From Apostichopus japonicus (taxonomy: Eukaryota; Echinodermata; Holothuroidea; Aspidochirotida; Stichopodidae): DNA of 64,000 bases. Shown here piece after piece: positions 33,801 through 47,400 of the stretch. Every line of letters begins with the position of its first letter. The first letter of the stretch is position 1. The stretch lies in NCBI RefSeq assembly GCF_037975245.1, contig NC_092561.1, positions 18,233,001 to 18,297,000 on the forward strand, given 5' to 3'. Made by a program: the position numbers and the translations under genes. The notes under the pieces were generated by a model that was not told the origin of the DNA, did no database searches, and saw only the letters and a program-made list of their open reading frames with translations.

Positions 33801-36491
33801 GGTTCCTTGCTTGGGGTATATGACAATACACATAATATTATCAAGCAAGATTGGGCTCAAATAGTCCAAGTAATTGTGGTCCTACATGTACGCATAAAGT
33901 AACCAACACTATGGCCAACACTTTTGTGATCACAAAATGTGATCGGATTTTTGATCAAAAGGCACTTTTGAGATCTAAATATGGCGTCGAAAATGTAAGA
34001 AGTATAAGGTCACCTACAAGCGGGTCAACAGATATGATAACATTGGTGACCACAGATGACATGACCTTTAAGTATGAAAATGTTCCACCACCCCATTCAC
34101 AACTTGTCCCAAATTATCAACCGTGTCACACCTTGGCATTGGGATTTAATTGTATTAAATGTCTAAAAATTAACTTTGAACTTGTATACATAACTTCACA
34201 CACAAGGGTCACCCGTAGCCTAGGTCAACCAATTGACATTTTTGATCAGTGAGACCTAAACGGAGCATCAAAACTGTAAAAATTCAAACATGTTTTCTTT
34301 GCCCATTTTCTCCCCCCAAAAAACTAGTTTTTTAACATTAGCTGACCTTTGGTGACCTTGGACCACATGACCGCTAAGTTTGAAAATATTCCCCTATACC
34401 ATTCGCAACTTGTCCAAAAAAATCAACCTTGTCACACCTTGGCACTGGGAGTTATTGCATGAAATGTCTGAAAATTAACTTTGACCTCCTATAACTTCAC
34501 ACATAAAGCTCATCCAGGGGTCAACCTATTGACATTTATGATCAGAAGGTACCTTTAACATCTGAAAATAGCATCGAAACTGTAAAAATCCCCAAAACAC
34601 GAAAAGGTCACCAGAGGTCAAATTGAGGTCAAGGGTCACCCAGATGTGGGTGGACAATTGGATTACGTAGAAGCAACTCCCAACCCTAACTGACAATTCG
34701 TTCTCAAGTTATCGCAAAAATACTAGTTTTTTATCATTAATTGACCTTTGGTGACCTTGGATCACATGACCGTTAAGTTTGAAAATATTACCCTATATTA
34801 TTTGCAACTACTCCAAAAATATCAACCGTGTCACACCTTAGAACTGGGAGTTATTGCATTAAATGTCTGAAAATTAACTTTGACCTCGTATAACTTCGCA
34901 CACAAAGGTCACACGGGGGTCAACCCATTGACATTTATGATCAGAAGGTACCTTTAACATCTGAAAATAGCATCGAAACTGTAAAAATCCACAAAACACA
35001 AAAAGGTCACCAGAGGTCACCAGAGGTCAAATTGAGGTCAAGGGTCACCCAGAAGCGGGTGGACAATTGGATTACATTGAAGCAACTCCCAACCCTAACG
35101 GACAATTTTTTCTCAAGTTATCGCAAAAATACTAGTTTTTTATCATTAATTGACCTTTGGTGACCTCGGATCACATGACCGTTAAGTTTGAAAACATTTC
35201 CCTATACCATTTGCAACTTGTCCCAAAATATCAACCGTGTAATACCTTGGCACTGGGAGTTATTACACTAAAAGTCTGAAAATTAACTTTGACCTCATAT
35301 AACTTAACATACAAAGGTCACCTTGGGTCAACTTATTGACATTTTTGATCGGTGAGACCTAAATAGAGCATCAAACTATACAAATTCAAACATTTTTTTC
35401 TTTGCCCATTTTCTCCTCCCAAAATACTAGTTTTTTAACATTAATTGACCTTTGGTGACCTCGGATCACATGACCGTTAAGTTTGAAAATATTACCCTAT
35501 ACCATTTGCAACTTGTCCAAAAATATCAACCACGTCACACCTTGGAACTGGGAGTTATTGCATTAAATGTCTGAAAATTAACTTTGACCTTGTATAACTT
35601 CGCACACGAAGGTCACACGGGTGTCAACCCATTGACATTTTTGATCGGAAGGTACCTTTGGTATCCAAATCTAGCATCAAAACCAAACATTTTCTTTTTT
35701 GCTCGTTTCCTCCCAAAATAAGCACATTTTTTCTAATGTGACCTTTGACCTTTTGACCTTGGTTTCAAATGTAGTTTAATCTCCTGATTCCAAAAAACAA
35801 AACGACAAGTCTGTACAACCATCCTAACTCCGACCGAAAAACTTTGACCCCATATAACTTCGCACATAAAGGTCACACGGGGTCAACCTATTGACATTTA
35901 TGTTCAGAAGGTACCTTTGACATCTGAAAATAGCATCAAAACTGTAAAAATCCCCAAAAACACGTAAAGGTCACCAAAGGTCAAATTGAGGTCAAGGGTC
36001 ACCCAGGTGCGGGTTGACAATTGGATTACATTGAAGCAACTCCCAACCCTAACGGACATTTCGTTCTCAAGTTATCGCAAAAATACTAGTTTTTTATCAT
36101 TAATTGACCTTTGCTGACCTCGGATCACATGACCGTTAAGTTTGAAAATGCTCCCCTAACCAGTTCACAACTTGTCCCAAAATATCAATCTTGTCGCACA
36201 TTGGCACTGGGAGTTATTGCAGTTTTAATATTTTCGGTTTTTGGACCATAACTGACCTTTGGTGACCTTTGTGGGCACCAGAAACAATAGGGCACACCTT
36301 CTCCATATGGTGGATCTATAGTCCAAGTTTGGCCTCAATCCAACATTCCCTTATTGAGATAGAGCGTACCCAAGCAAGTGTCACAGACACACACACACAC
36401 ATACATACATACATACATACATACACACACACATACACACACACACACGCCAACCTGACTGCATAGGTTCCTTTTGCTAAAGCAAGGAACC
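33801..36491. repeat. TGACC-rich repeat block, 2.7 kb, with inverted ends
   Basis: The block is made of partly tandem units of about 300-400 bp. Landmarks are tactagttttttatcattaa followed by ttgacctttggtgacct at about 34717, 35127, 35420 and 36083, and ctgggagttattgcattaaa. AGGTCA-type hexamers occur dozens of times in both orientations. A 12-bp perfect inverted repeat, ggttccttgctt at 33801-33812 and aagcaaggaacc at 36480-36491, bounds it. A CA/CATA microsatellite lies near the right end (36390-36450). No protein is supported; the 133-codon frame at 33851 is repeat sequence. Confidence 0.8.
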
Positions 36492-36940
36492 AAAAACTCA
36501 TTTCATCTCATCTACAAAGGTGATATCACTCAAATTCTGTGTGAAGAGGCGAATCATTCATATAGCGACCAGCTCACATTTAGTTTTGAGGAGTAATTAT
36601 TTATAATGCAAATGAGTAGTCCATGCTATATTATGCAGAGCTTGAAACAATTAGGAACAATACGACAAAGTGATAATTATCAACGTACCAATTAAATCAA
36701 GTTTAATATCATGAAAAAGACATTCTGTAAACGTTTTAACACTTCTCTGTAATGAATGTTGCATTATCTAGGGTCATCCGATGTCACATTTCAGCTCATT
36801 TACCTCATGTTGCAATGGTTTCCAACATTTTGAAATACTGTTGACATATTGGGCAATTTAAAGGCTAAATTGCGCCATTCAATATGACAACAAGCAAGTA
36901 ATACAATACAGTCTGACGTCCTCAAGACATTAGAACATGG

Positions 36941-37456
36941 CAGTGGCATAGCTAGAGGTTTTGGCGCCCGGGTGCAAGAGTAGAAAATTGCACCCCCCTC
37001 CCGCTACTGAAAGAAAAATAAATTGCGCGCGAAATTTTGGTTATATTTTTCGGGCAAGTCGTTACAGCCCCCCCCCCCCCGCTCCCCCCTAAATCAAATT
37101 GTGCTCCTACGCCTATGATATTTCCACCTTTCGAAATCTACTGCCTTGGAACTGTATACTGAAATACCTGAAATTTCCGTGACATGTAGTCATTACAGAA
37201 TACAGAACAGAATAAAAAAAAGAGAAAACGGTCGAAATGGACAGAAAAGAAATCACAATCTATAAATTTGCTATTAAAAACAACTACATTCAGATTCCTA
37301 TTAGTAACTGGAAATATTCATGCCTGACGACATTCATCAATTTCGTCATGTTTTTCTAAAAAGTGTTTATTTTTTTCACTCTCATTCTCCCATTTCAGCA
37401 CCCCCCTAAACCCGACGCACGTGCCCTCCCTTGACCCCCCCCCCAGCAAGCCACTG
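36941..37456. mobile_element. hAT-type MITE
   Basis: A 516-bp element with ends cagtggcatagc and gcaagccactg, flanked by gaacatgg (36933-36940) and caacatgg (37457-37464), 7 of 8 matching. The interior has C-runs and no coding frame. It lies about 1 kb past the TMTC1 stop codon, perhaps in its 3' UTR. Confidence 0.78.
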
Positions 37457-38476
37457 CAACATGGCACAAACCTTAGAGTCATTATCACTTGGAACAAAGC
37501 AATGGTTGAAAAACAAACACGATAAAGGTTTCAAACAAAGTAACAATTCAGGATTGCTGGGGAAGAAAAAAACTGTAACTACTTAATACTGATAATGAAG
37601 TACCTACAGCTGCATAAAAATGAATAAATGGAATGTCTGGACAACACAAAAATGAATTATTGCACTTCTTTCAAAATAAACCATTTACCGCAAATCAAAA
37701 CCCCTGACTATTAAATCAATTGCGATTTCACACAAGTTTTGTCACACAACCACAGAGAGAAAACTTCCGTTGTCAAAATACATCTAACATATGCCGGAAA
37801 GTTGGCAAAATTTTCTGGTGCGGAGGAATGAACATTTACCACAGCACCATGAGTAAAAACTTATTGGACAGATATTAAAAAAATCATAATATATAATACA
37901 ATAAACATATTGGTAATAATAAAACCAAGAAGCATATGTAAGCCGTATCAATGTGAACAATATTAACATAACACAAATAGAGTGACCAAAGCCACTTTGC
38001 AAAAAGAGCGTTCTTATTGTAAATTGACACAGGTATAACAACTGGAAAATTGCAGAATAGAACTTTAGGCAGAATAACTCACACAGGGTAATGAATATCC
38101 CAGGCCTTTTCGAATTATATCATTTTCAATAAATTACATGAAGAAAAATGAATTTATTTTTTAGCATGAAGAAATGAACATTTTTCACACACAAAAATGG
38201 TGTTGAGTGGGTATTAATATAAAACTGGATAAGAAAATCAAGGCAGTTTGCGTTAGTTTTCCGTTAAGGTTCACTCTTAGTAATAGCTTAGTAATTTAAT
38301 CTTGCAATTTACTTGACAAATTTAGCTTTACATATGTTAAAATATCAATCCAAACATCTTCAAACTGTGTGTTTATTAACTTCTTATCGATTTCAGACAT
38401 GAGATGTCTGAGCTCAATTACAGCACCTGTATATTTAATCAACTACGATTGCGGCAAAAAAATATGCGGCAACTCC
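37457..38476. other. Probable 3' UTR or downstream flank of TMTC1
   Basis: AT-rich, non-coding and repeat-poor sequence directly downstream of the TMTC1 stop codon. Several AATAAA words occur on the minus strand (for example near 38155). I cannot choose the true poly(A) site. Confidence 0.45.
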
Positions 38477-41400
38477 TCATTGGCCCCTCTTTTGCATTAA
38501 TCTTTCTAATTTTCTCAAATTGTCCTTCAAAATGAGGTTATCAGGATCCAATTGTAGGGCTCTGTTGTAGTTCATCTTGGCTTCTTCATATTCACCCTGT
38601 AGGAAAGGAAAAGATTGTGGTATCAAACACAGTGGTGGAGCGTCCATACAGTCAGGGGGGGGGGGGCAGATACCCCTCTGACGGACTCAAATGGACTGCT
38701 GGCGCCCTTTTCAGCTATTTACCACTTTTTACTTATTCGCGATTATTGATTTTTTTATTGCGCTATCATCTACCTATTGACATTTGTCACATTTTGTTGG
38801 TGTTATTTGGGTATGACACCTATTTATTCTTCGTTTATCTGCAAATTAGCAAGGCCCTGAAAGGGTCATTTCCGGCGATCTAGGGAGTATCTTTTCTCAA
38901 AATTTTTATGTGTGCTACGCGCCAACTTGTGGTGGCGCTCTGCTCAGATAGTGTCGAAAGCGCCCCTACAGACCATTCTCGCCCTTCCTGACCAATACCC
39001 CTAGCTCCACCACTGATCAAACACATGGTACCTTCATTTAAACACCCAAAGCAAACAGTCGTTAATTAAATCTGCCTTTGTCCTACTACAATAACTTTAC
39101 GCATTAGACAGTTGTAATTAGGCATTTATCATAAACCGTATGCACCATTGAGTTTATATTAAACCAGAGTAAAGCATCACATCATTCTATGCCATTTAGG
39201 ATACAGCACAAGAATAACTGTCTAGTGTGTACAAACTTTGTATTTAGCTTATGTTCTTGACAATGTTTATGATGATAGGCTAACATGTAATGATGGATAT
39301 AGTATCTATCCCAGTGATGTCTTATGGGGCAGAGACATGGACAACTACCAAGAGGTTAGAAAAGAAGCTGAGAGTGACAGAGAGAGAGAGTAATGGAAAT
39401 AATTATGAGGGGTGTAACAAGAAAGGATAAAGTCAGAAACCAGGACTTGAGAAACAGTACAGGCGTTTTGGATATTGTCCAAGTCATAAAGCAAAAGAAG
39501 TGGAGATGGGCAGGGCATTTAGCTAGATGTCAGGATAATAGATGGACACAGAAATTGACAGATTGGACACCAAGGGGTTATGTTAGAGGCAGAGGTAGGC
39601 AGAGTAGGAGATGGATGGATGACATAAGAGAATATGGTGGGGTCACATGGCAGAGAACAGCTCAGGACAGAGTTAATTGTAAAATTGGTGAAGAGGCCTT
39701 CCTTCTGCAGTGGAGTGAAATACGCTAGAAAAGAAGTATCTATATGACATGAAGAAAGGAACTGAGGTAATGCACCAGAAGGGAATTCCTATAAGCAAGG
39801 AGCTGTGTGTTGGAAGCTGCGATTACCTGACTTCTTCAGGCATGGCAATGGGAGTTGAAGCTGACAGGTGATGTGAATGAAGGGGATTGTTTGTCACTCT
39901 TTACATAGGACGACGAATTTGAATACTCTGTGGTTTACCAGATGTTGTGATCATACAAATAAAAAAACCTAAATTTACATTTGATAAGAACTTACCTGGA
40001 GGTGAAGTAAGGCTCCCATATTTAGGAATGCACTGGCAAACGATGGATCTAAGCTAGTGGCCTGGCCATACTCCTGAAAAATGTTTGAGAAATTAATAAG
40101 CATGACAAAAGTGACAAGCATTAGTTGTATTTCCAAAGAGTGATAATAGTTCTCAAATTCTTTGATGGGGTCCGCAACGTCCTCTTATAAAATACCAAAC
40201 GGCTGGTTTTTGCAAGATGATCTGAAGATGATCCTCTTGCAAGAGTCATAAGGAGATTAACCTCTGGGCAATCCTACCCATTCACCAGTATACCGGCCAT
40301 TTTTAAAAGTTGAGAAAAAGTTGAAGGTTTATAGTTTTGTTTGAGGCCAAGGCCCCCCTCACATGACTAGACAACACTATTGAACCCCTGGTCATTGGTA
40401 ATTTGTCACACTCGCACACCAAGTGTGCACAATTCAAACAATCCCTCCTGGGACACTAAAGTGCACCACATCTTTGTGTCCCCTGGGGGACTTCCCCTGG
40501 GGAACTTCCCCTGGGGGACTTCCCCTGGGGAACTTCCCCTGGGGGACTTCCCCTGGGGGACTTCCCATGGGGTGCACCCACAAACTGGCGCACACAACTA
40601 TATTTACAAGTTACCTTGCAAGTCCCCATTTATACACCTGGGTGAAGAGAGGCAATTGGAGATAAAGTGTCTTGCCCCAAGGACAAAACATAAAGATCTG
40701 GCACTCAAACCTGCAAACCTTATATCGCAAGTCCACTGCCTTAACCACTTGACCACAACGTTCGAGCTCTATTGTATTACAAGAGGGTATTAAGGACTTC
40801 TTCCAAAAAAAAAAATAAAAGGTCAATATTCTTTTTATAAACCTTCATCAGCTAAAACACTTTAGTAGTAAGTTGTTGATAACGTTATTCTTCGAGGAAG
40901 CTAAAATGTCAGGTGTAAAAGCACAGAATTATTTACAAGATTTAGGAATTTCAACATACAAGTTCAAAAATTCTTCTATACGTATGCGACTAAAAGCAAG
41001 ATGTATCTTTCAGCTAATTTGTATTTAATCTCAGCATAATTATGCTTATGATTGCAACTGCCAATTTAAAATACTTGGCAACTCCTGTGAAATTCAAAAC
41101 ATAAGGAGTGCTAAATAAGCCGATGTAATTAGATTACTGCTCGTTGGGCAATGGAAGGAAAAAGTGACCCAACTTTCGTTCTCGTTCACACAGCAACAGG
41201 ATCAAGGCTAACTTCTGGGTAGGCTTGTGAGGTTGAAGATATTTTGGTATTTTGCACTCTCTACCAAGAAACAAATATTCCCTACGTGATTTTCAGGATA
41301 TATATATATTAGCATTTGCCAATAAGTCATACCTCAGATGCTTCCTGGTAACGCCCTAGGTTTTTCAAGTTGTTTCCATACTCAAAATGAAGCTTGGCTT

Positions 41401-44400
41401 GAAGAGCATCTGGAAGGGAGCTTGCCTTGCATATTCTGATGGCCTCTTTTAAGTGTGATGAAGCCTTTATAAGATAACGACAGAAAATTTAGAAAATGAA
41501 AAATGATGATCAAATGAAATTGATTAAAGAGAACATAGGAACAGCCAAATTTGTTACATAAAACTATGGACAAGTACAAAAAAAAAATATATATATATAT
41601 GTATACATAATATATATATATATATCTATATATATATATATATACGTACTATATGTACCATAGGTCGACAGTGGATTGAATTTAGTGTGTAAGTCAATGT
41701 AAATGTCGACCTAAGGTATGATCCAGAGTAATATATATATATATATATATAATATATAATAAATATCCTAGTAACAAGTGAAGAAAACGTCCTTTGTACT
41801 TACCAAATGTTATCAGTCAGTTTGCTAACAGCAATGGGTAAAATGTTTCTTTTGAAACTAACTATCGATTTGTATTAAATTTATCATCATAATGACCCGA
41901 GGAAATTCTTTTTGGTACTAGGCAAGAAACAGCTTTTTGTTTTGTTGTGAATACTACGTAAGCATCATCAAGTAGAAAAGAAATACAATATTAACCTCAG
42001 GGAAACAACTGCAGTGGGGAGCATTTTAACAATATGTTACAAGAAAAAGGGAAAACGTATATCAAGGAGAAATTTGCATTAAGTTGTCAGAACTCGATAG
42101 GATTGAATTTGAGTTAATCTGATAGAAGGGCAACACATGATGGGTAAATATAATTAGCTACAGACACCCAGTCTAATGCTCCTTTATGAGTCAGACTTTT
42201 GATGTCAACTGGACACTGGCGAGGGCTGGTCCTAGCTCCAGATGACCAGTCCAAAACAATCAGAACATCAAAGACAGTTTATCCTTTTCCAATCAGCTGA
42301 CCATATGATCAATATAAAGAGAACATTGTTAAGTAAATACAGGTCCTTTGATACTTCAGCATAATTTTAACTTTCGTGTAATCTGGTCTATACTTACTTC
42401 ATCATATTTGTTAAGTAAACTTTTGATATTGGACGCGGCTCGTCTTAACTCCAGATGATCTGGGAAAGACAGGACAGCAGCGTCAAAGATATTCTCTCCT
42501 TCGGACTGAGCGTCAAGGTTGATTAAAGACTGACCCTTTAAATGAAAATATGAATAAATTAAACCAGTAAGGAGTGTTGTTATAGACTGACCCTTTCAAT
42601 GAAAATATGAGTAAATTTAACCAGTTAGGAGTGTTTGTTATAGACTGACCCTTTCAATGAAAATATGAGTAAATTTAACCAGTTAGAAGTGTAGTTGTAG
42701 ACTGACCCTTTAAATGAAAGTACGTGTAAATTAAACCAAATAGGAGAGCTCGTATAGACTGACCCTTTAAATGAAAATATGAGTAAATTTAACCAGTAAG
42801 GAGTGTTGTTATAGACTGACCCTTTCAATGAAAATATGAGTAAATTTAACCAGTTAGGAGAGTTCTTAGAGACTGACCCTTTAAAGGAAAATATCAGTAA
42901 ATTTCAACAGTTAGCAGTGTTGTAATAGACTGAGCTTGTAAATAAAAATATGAGTAAATTCAACCAGTTACGAGTGTTGTTATAGACTGACCCTTTACAT
43001 GGAAATATGAGTAAATTTCACCAGTTAGGAGTGTTTATACAGACTGACCCTTTAAATGAAAATACTAGTAAATTAAACCAGTTAGGAGTGTTGTTATAGA
43101 CTGACCCTTTAAATGAAAATATGAGTAAATTTAACCAGTTACAGTAGGAGTGTTGTTACAGACTGACCCTTTAAATGAAAACAGGAGTCAATTTAACCAG
43201 TTAGGCGGGTTCTTATAGACTGACCCTTTAAAGGAAATTATGAGTAAATTTAACCAGTTAGGAGTGTTGTTATAGACTGACCCTTTAAATGAATATGAGT
43301 AAATTTCATCATGAGGAGTGTTCATATTGAATGACCGTTTAAAAGAAAATGTGAGGACATTTCAAAAGTTAGGAATGTTAGTATAGATTGACCCTTTAAA
43401 TGACAATATGTGTAAATTCTACTAGTTTGAAGTGTTCGTATAGACTGACCCTTTAAATGAAAATTAAAATAAATGTTACCAGTTATGAGTGTTCGTATAG
43501 ACTGACCTTTTAAATGAAAATGAAAGTAAATTTTACCAGTTAGTAGCTTTCATTTAGGCCGCGAAGTATTACCTAAATTTGTATAAACAGACAATAAACT
43601 TGCCTTTTACACTTTGTGGTGAGAACCCATTAACAGCATCTTTCACCTCAGTTTTTTTGTTGATTAACTCAAATAATATTCAGACGGAAAGACCATGTGA
43701 GTGAATCATTTGATTGAAACACAGAGGCAGAAACCTATTAAAGACCTGTCCTGTCCAGAGAGACCCTGTCCATCCAGGGGCTCACTGTTTTTGCTGTCTA
43801 ACCATTATTTTTATCTATCTGTTCATATCAGAATGGTCATAGGCTTGTATCACCTTAAAGGGTGTCTGTAACTAAGGCCAAAAACTCAACAAAGAACATG
43901 TAAACTACCTGAACTAGAGTCTGAAAGAAATAACTATACGCAGGCCCTTTAATATTAAATTATAACATTTTGTCAAACGTGAAGAGCGAAAGACAATGCA
44001 GGAAAATAGTTTCTCTATGGAAAAAATGCTCGGGTTTCATGTAAAAAGGAAACTATTATTTTCTCAAATCTTCTTGTAAAATAGCTCAATGTCACCCCTG
44101 AAATGGGTCTATTCTCTGTGCATTTAATAAATATAATGTCAAGGAAGTTTTTATCAAAACTATAACATTTTGTCAAAGGTGTAAAGCAAAATACAATGCA
44201 CGAAAAAATAGTATTTCTATGAAATAAATGTTAAGGTTTCATGTACAAAGGAAATTGTTATTTTCTCAAATCATCTTGTAAAGTTGCAATGTCTCCCCTG
44301 AATTCAGTCTATTCTGAGTGCATTTCATAAATATAATGTTAAGTATACACTTTTTTTTTTAATTCACAGATGTGAAACCTCTTGCCATGGTCATAACATA

Positions 44401-47400
44401 AAGATATTTTGCAGCATTCAAATTGCATTAGTGGCTGGAGTGAAAAATGTGGAACACAACTTATTAGTAACTTTGGAAATAAAATTAAAAGCAACCAGCA
44501 AACTTCTTAGACCGAAAATCCTGGAAGCTATTGAGTGATTCATCAAAAATGAAATAACTCCCCCCCTAAACTCCCCCCCCCTTGTACTTTGAAGACCTTG
44601 AATTAATCTGCCTGCTTGCTCCTTAATGATTTGAGAAGCAATAAGGAAAACGTGACAAAAGTGCAATTGTAGTTACCAGCAACTTTTTAAAGACAAAATA
44701 CCTGAAAACTTACCCGACTACGTATCTAAATTTAACCTGCACAAATTTACATTACTTTCTGCCTTCATATGGAGTGTTAGCTCAGTGGTTAAAGCCGGTT
44801 CCTTTCAATCATAAGGTCCCGAGTTCGAGTCACTCCAAGATTAATGTATGTCGTCCAGTTACAGAGTTGTTGACAATTGACAATTCATAATCATGGACGT
44901 TAAATATGAATGTAAGAGACTGACTTGGGTCAGCTTGCAGCCTTGACAGGCCAATGAGGCTTCTTCGCGAGTTCCTGCTTGCGGAAGGATCTCAAATACA
45001 TACTTATGCTGGTAAAGGATTTCAGTAATGTATTTGTGTGGTTTCAAATATCTTGCAAAAGAAGCTAATGCACAGTGCATGCCCATCATACAAATACTTG
45101 GCTAGAATCAGCATTGTACATATCTGATGTTGACAGCTGGGCCATGTAATGTGAGTTGGATACTGGCTATAGCCCAAGTACATGTAAATAGCTAAACAAG
45201 ACTTATTTTCATGAAAACTTTGACAACTGTCCTTGCCGTGCTGGGAAGAGCACACCTTTAGTCATGGACATGGATAAATATTAACCAGCAGTGAATAATT
45301 ATCAGCAGTTTTATGACCACAAATGTGGGAAAAACCCGCAAGGGCTTATGGAGTACAACTTACACGTCGGGTGGCTTCCAATTCAACATTTTAACTCAAA
45401 TTTGGAATCTTTTCAATTTAGAAAGTCATTTTAGATGGGAAAACCGTAGATTGCTCTTGGGTGGAAAACCCACCTTACTATGACCCAGCCGGGTATCGAA
45501 CCCGGAACTTCCCGATTGCTAAGCCTCATTGCTTCAAATGCAACCACATATATCCACCCGTCCACAGCACTGGTTAGTGTACCTGAGCATTTATGTAAAA
45601 GAATCACACCATGTCCTCTACCACTGTTCCAGTAGAAACCATACATGTTGATACTGTTACTTACATACTGCAGTATGGAGTCTACATCACCCTCAGCTAA
45701 CACAAACAATTCCTTGTAAGCATCCACGGCCTCCGTCCATCTCTCTATGGAATAGTAAAATCTGGCCAGTCCCTTCAACGTGCTGGAAGTTTTCTCAGTC
45801 AATACAGCTCTACAAAAAGATGTGAAAACATCAACGTTTATGCTTAAAATTACACTGCGTTTTATTACTACCGAGGCATTTTAAACATGTTTGCTCGGAC
45901 GGTAGGTGGAACTTTTATTCGTCGAGTTATCGACATTTATGGAAGAATGGATTTGACAAATCGCAGTTAGGCAGTCCTGTCCTGATGAGCCAACGTCGTC
46001 ATTTCAACTAGCTTTAAATGGTTCACTTCCCGAGACTCGGCAGATCCACACAGCTGAAAATATTTAAAACCATAACAGCTAATAGTAACATTACCAGGGT
46101 TATAGCCACCCCACGCCGGCGGCGGCCGGTGGTAACCGCCACTCACGCCTGCCGGCCGGCATTGGAAGTGAATAAACAGTCCACTGGCCGGCACAAAAAA
46201 ATAGTAAAATGCTTGTGAAATACAACAAAAGTAACAAATTTATCTTTCCCTTGCCGTAAAACATGATAATAACGTCACCTTTTTCTGTTATTTACCAATT
46301 GTAAATCTGAAAAGTAGCAAAAATCACCCTTAAGCGGGCCCTGGACCCCCGGCCGTGAGATGCGAGAGCTTCACTCGCTACGCTTCGCAAATTTATTTAA
46401 CCAGCACTCACAATCTCCTAGCTATAACCCTGAACATTACTATTCAGATTTTTCTTATGGATGATATGCTGCATGAGGGCTGAACTTTTAATTCCATATA
46501 TCACCCTGTATTAAACATGACTGATGCTACTATGTTTACAGTTACCCTTGGTTACCATAGAAGAAACAGAGCAAATCTAAGTATCACCACAACAGGCACT
46601 AGTGAGGCCAATCCTGGAGTACAGCAACACTGTTTGGGACCCTTATACCAATAAACTGATAAATAAAATTGAAATGGTTCAAAGACTTGCTGCAAGGTTT
46701 GCCCTCCATTATTACCGCCGCACATCAAGTGCTGGGACGATGCCCCAAGATCTAGGTTGGAAACCTCTTGCCGAAAGACGTAGAATATCGAGGTTGACAA
46801 TGTTCTACAAAATGCAGAACCAGTTGGTAGCCATTGATTCAGCACAATATCTTACCTCAAAGAACCATCAAGTTCCAACCAGATGTGAAAACATCCAAGC
46901 CTATCATAATCCACATTGTACTAGAGACTACTATAGGATGTCTTTTTTCCCCCCGTACTGTACGTGATTGGAACTATCTATCTGAGGAGTCTATTAGGAC
47001 CCAATCTGCTGAAGCTTTTAAACACCTAATCCAGTTAGACTATTGTCCACATAGCCAACCTGTCCATCAAGTGCATGAGTCTTCAAAGATGAAGTTAGCA
47101 CTATACTGGAAGAAGAACAACAACAGAGAGCATTTCCATATCAGGCATTTAAAGAAATGCATCACGTATCCAGATCGCTGTAGAATTTGAATTTGACAAT
47201 TATGCCTGGAGAGGAGATGGCTTCCATTCATAGACATGGCACATAGACACCAGTTACCAAATAATGAAGATGGCCTGAGGAAGTGGTTTCCACAGTAACA
47301 TGTTCAACCTGGCCAATCAAACTCCCTCTAGTGGTAGAATTTGAATTTGAAAATTATGATTGGAGAGGATATGAGTTCCACTGAAAGATGGCACCCCAGT

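Noticed and set aside
33851-34252. 133-codon plus-strand frame
   Set aside because: It lies wholly in the TGACC-rich repeat block, has no splice or family support, and is not kept in the neighbouring units.
36269-36501. Short frames rich in TH/TY or VC
   Set aside because: Translation of the CA/CATA microsatellite.
40380-40793. 137-codon plus-strand frame and overlapping frames
   Set aside because: They cross the palindromic minisatellite and a SINE inside a TMTC1 intron; no protein family is seen.
42527-43555. CRISPR-like array
   Set aside because: Units are contiguous diverged tandem copies without unique spacers, in an animal intron.
44771-44840. Functional tRNA gene
   Set aside because: The tRNA-like head continues into a shared 150-bp body repeated at 8400 and 55244, so it is a SINE.
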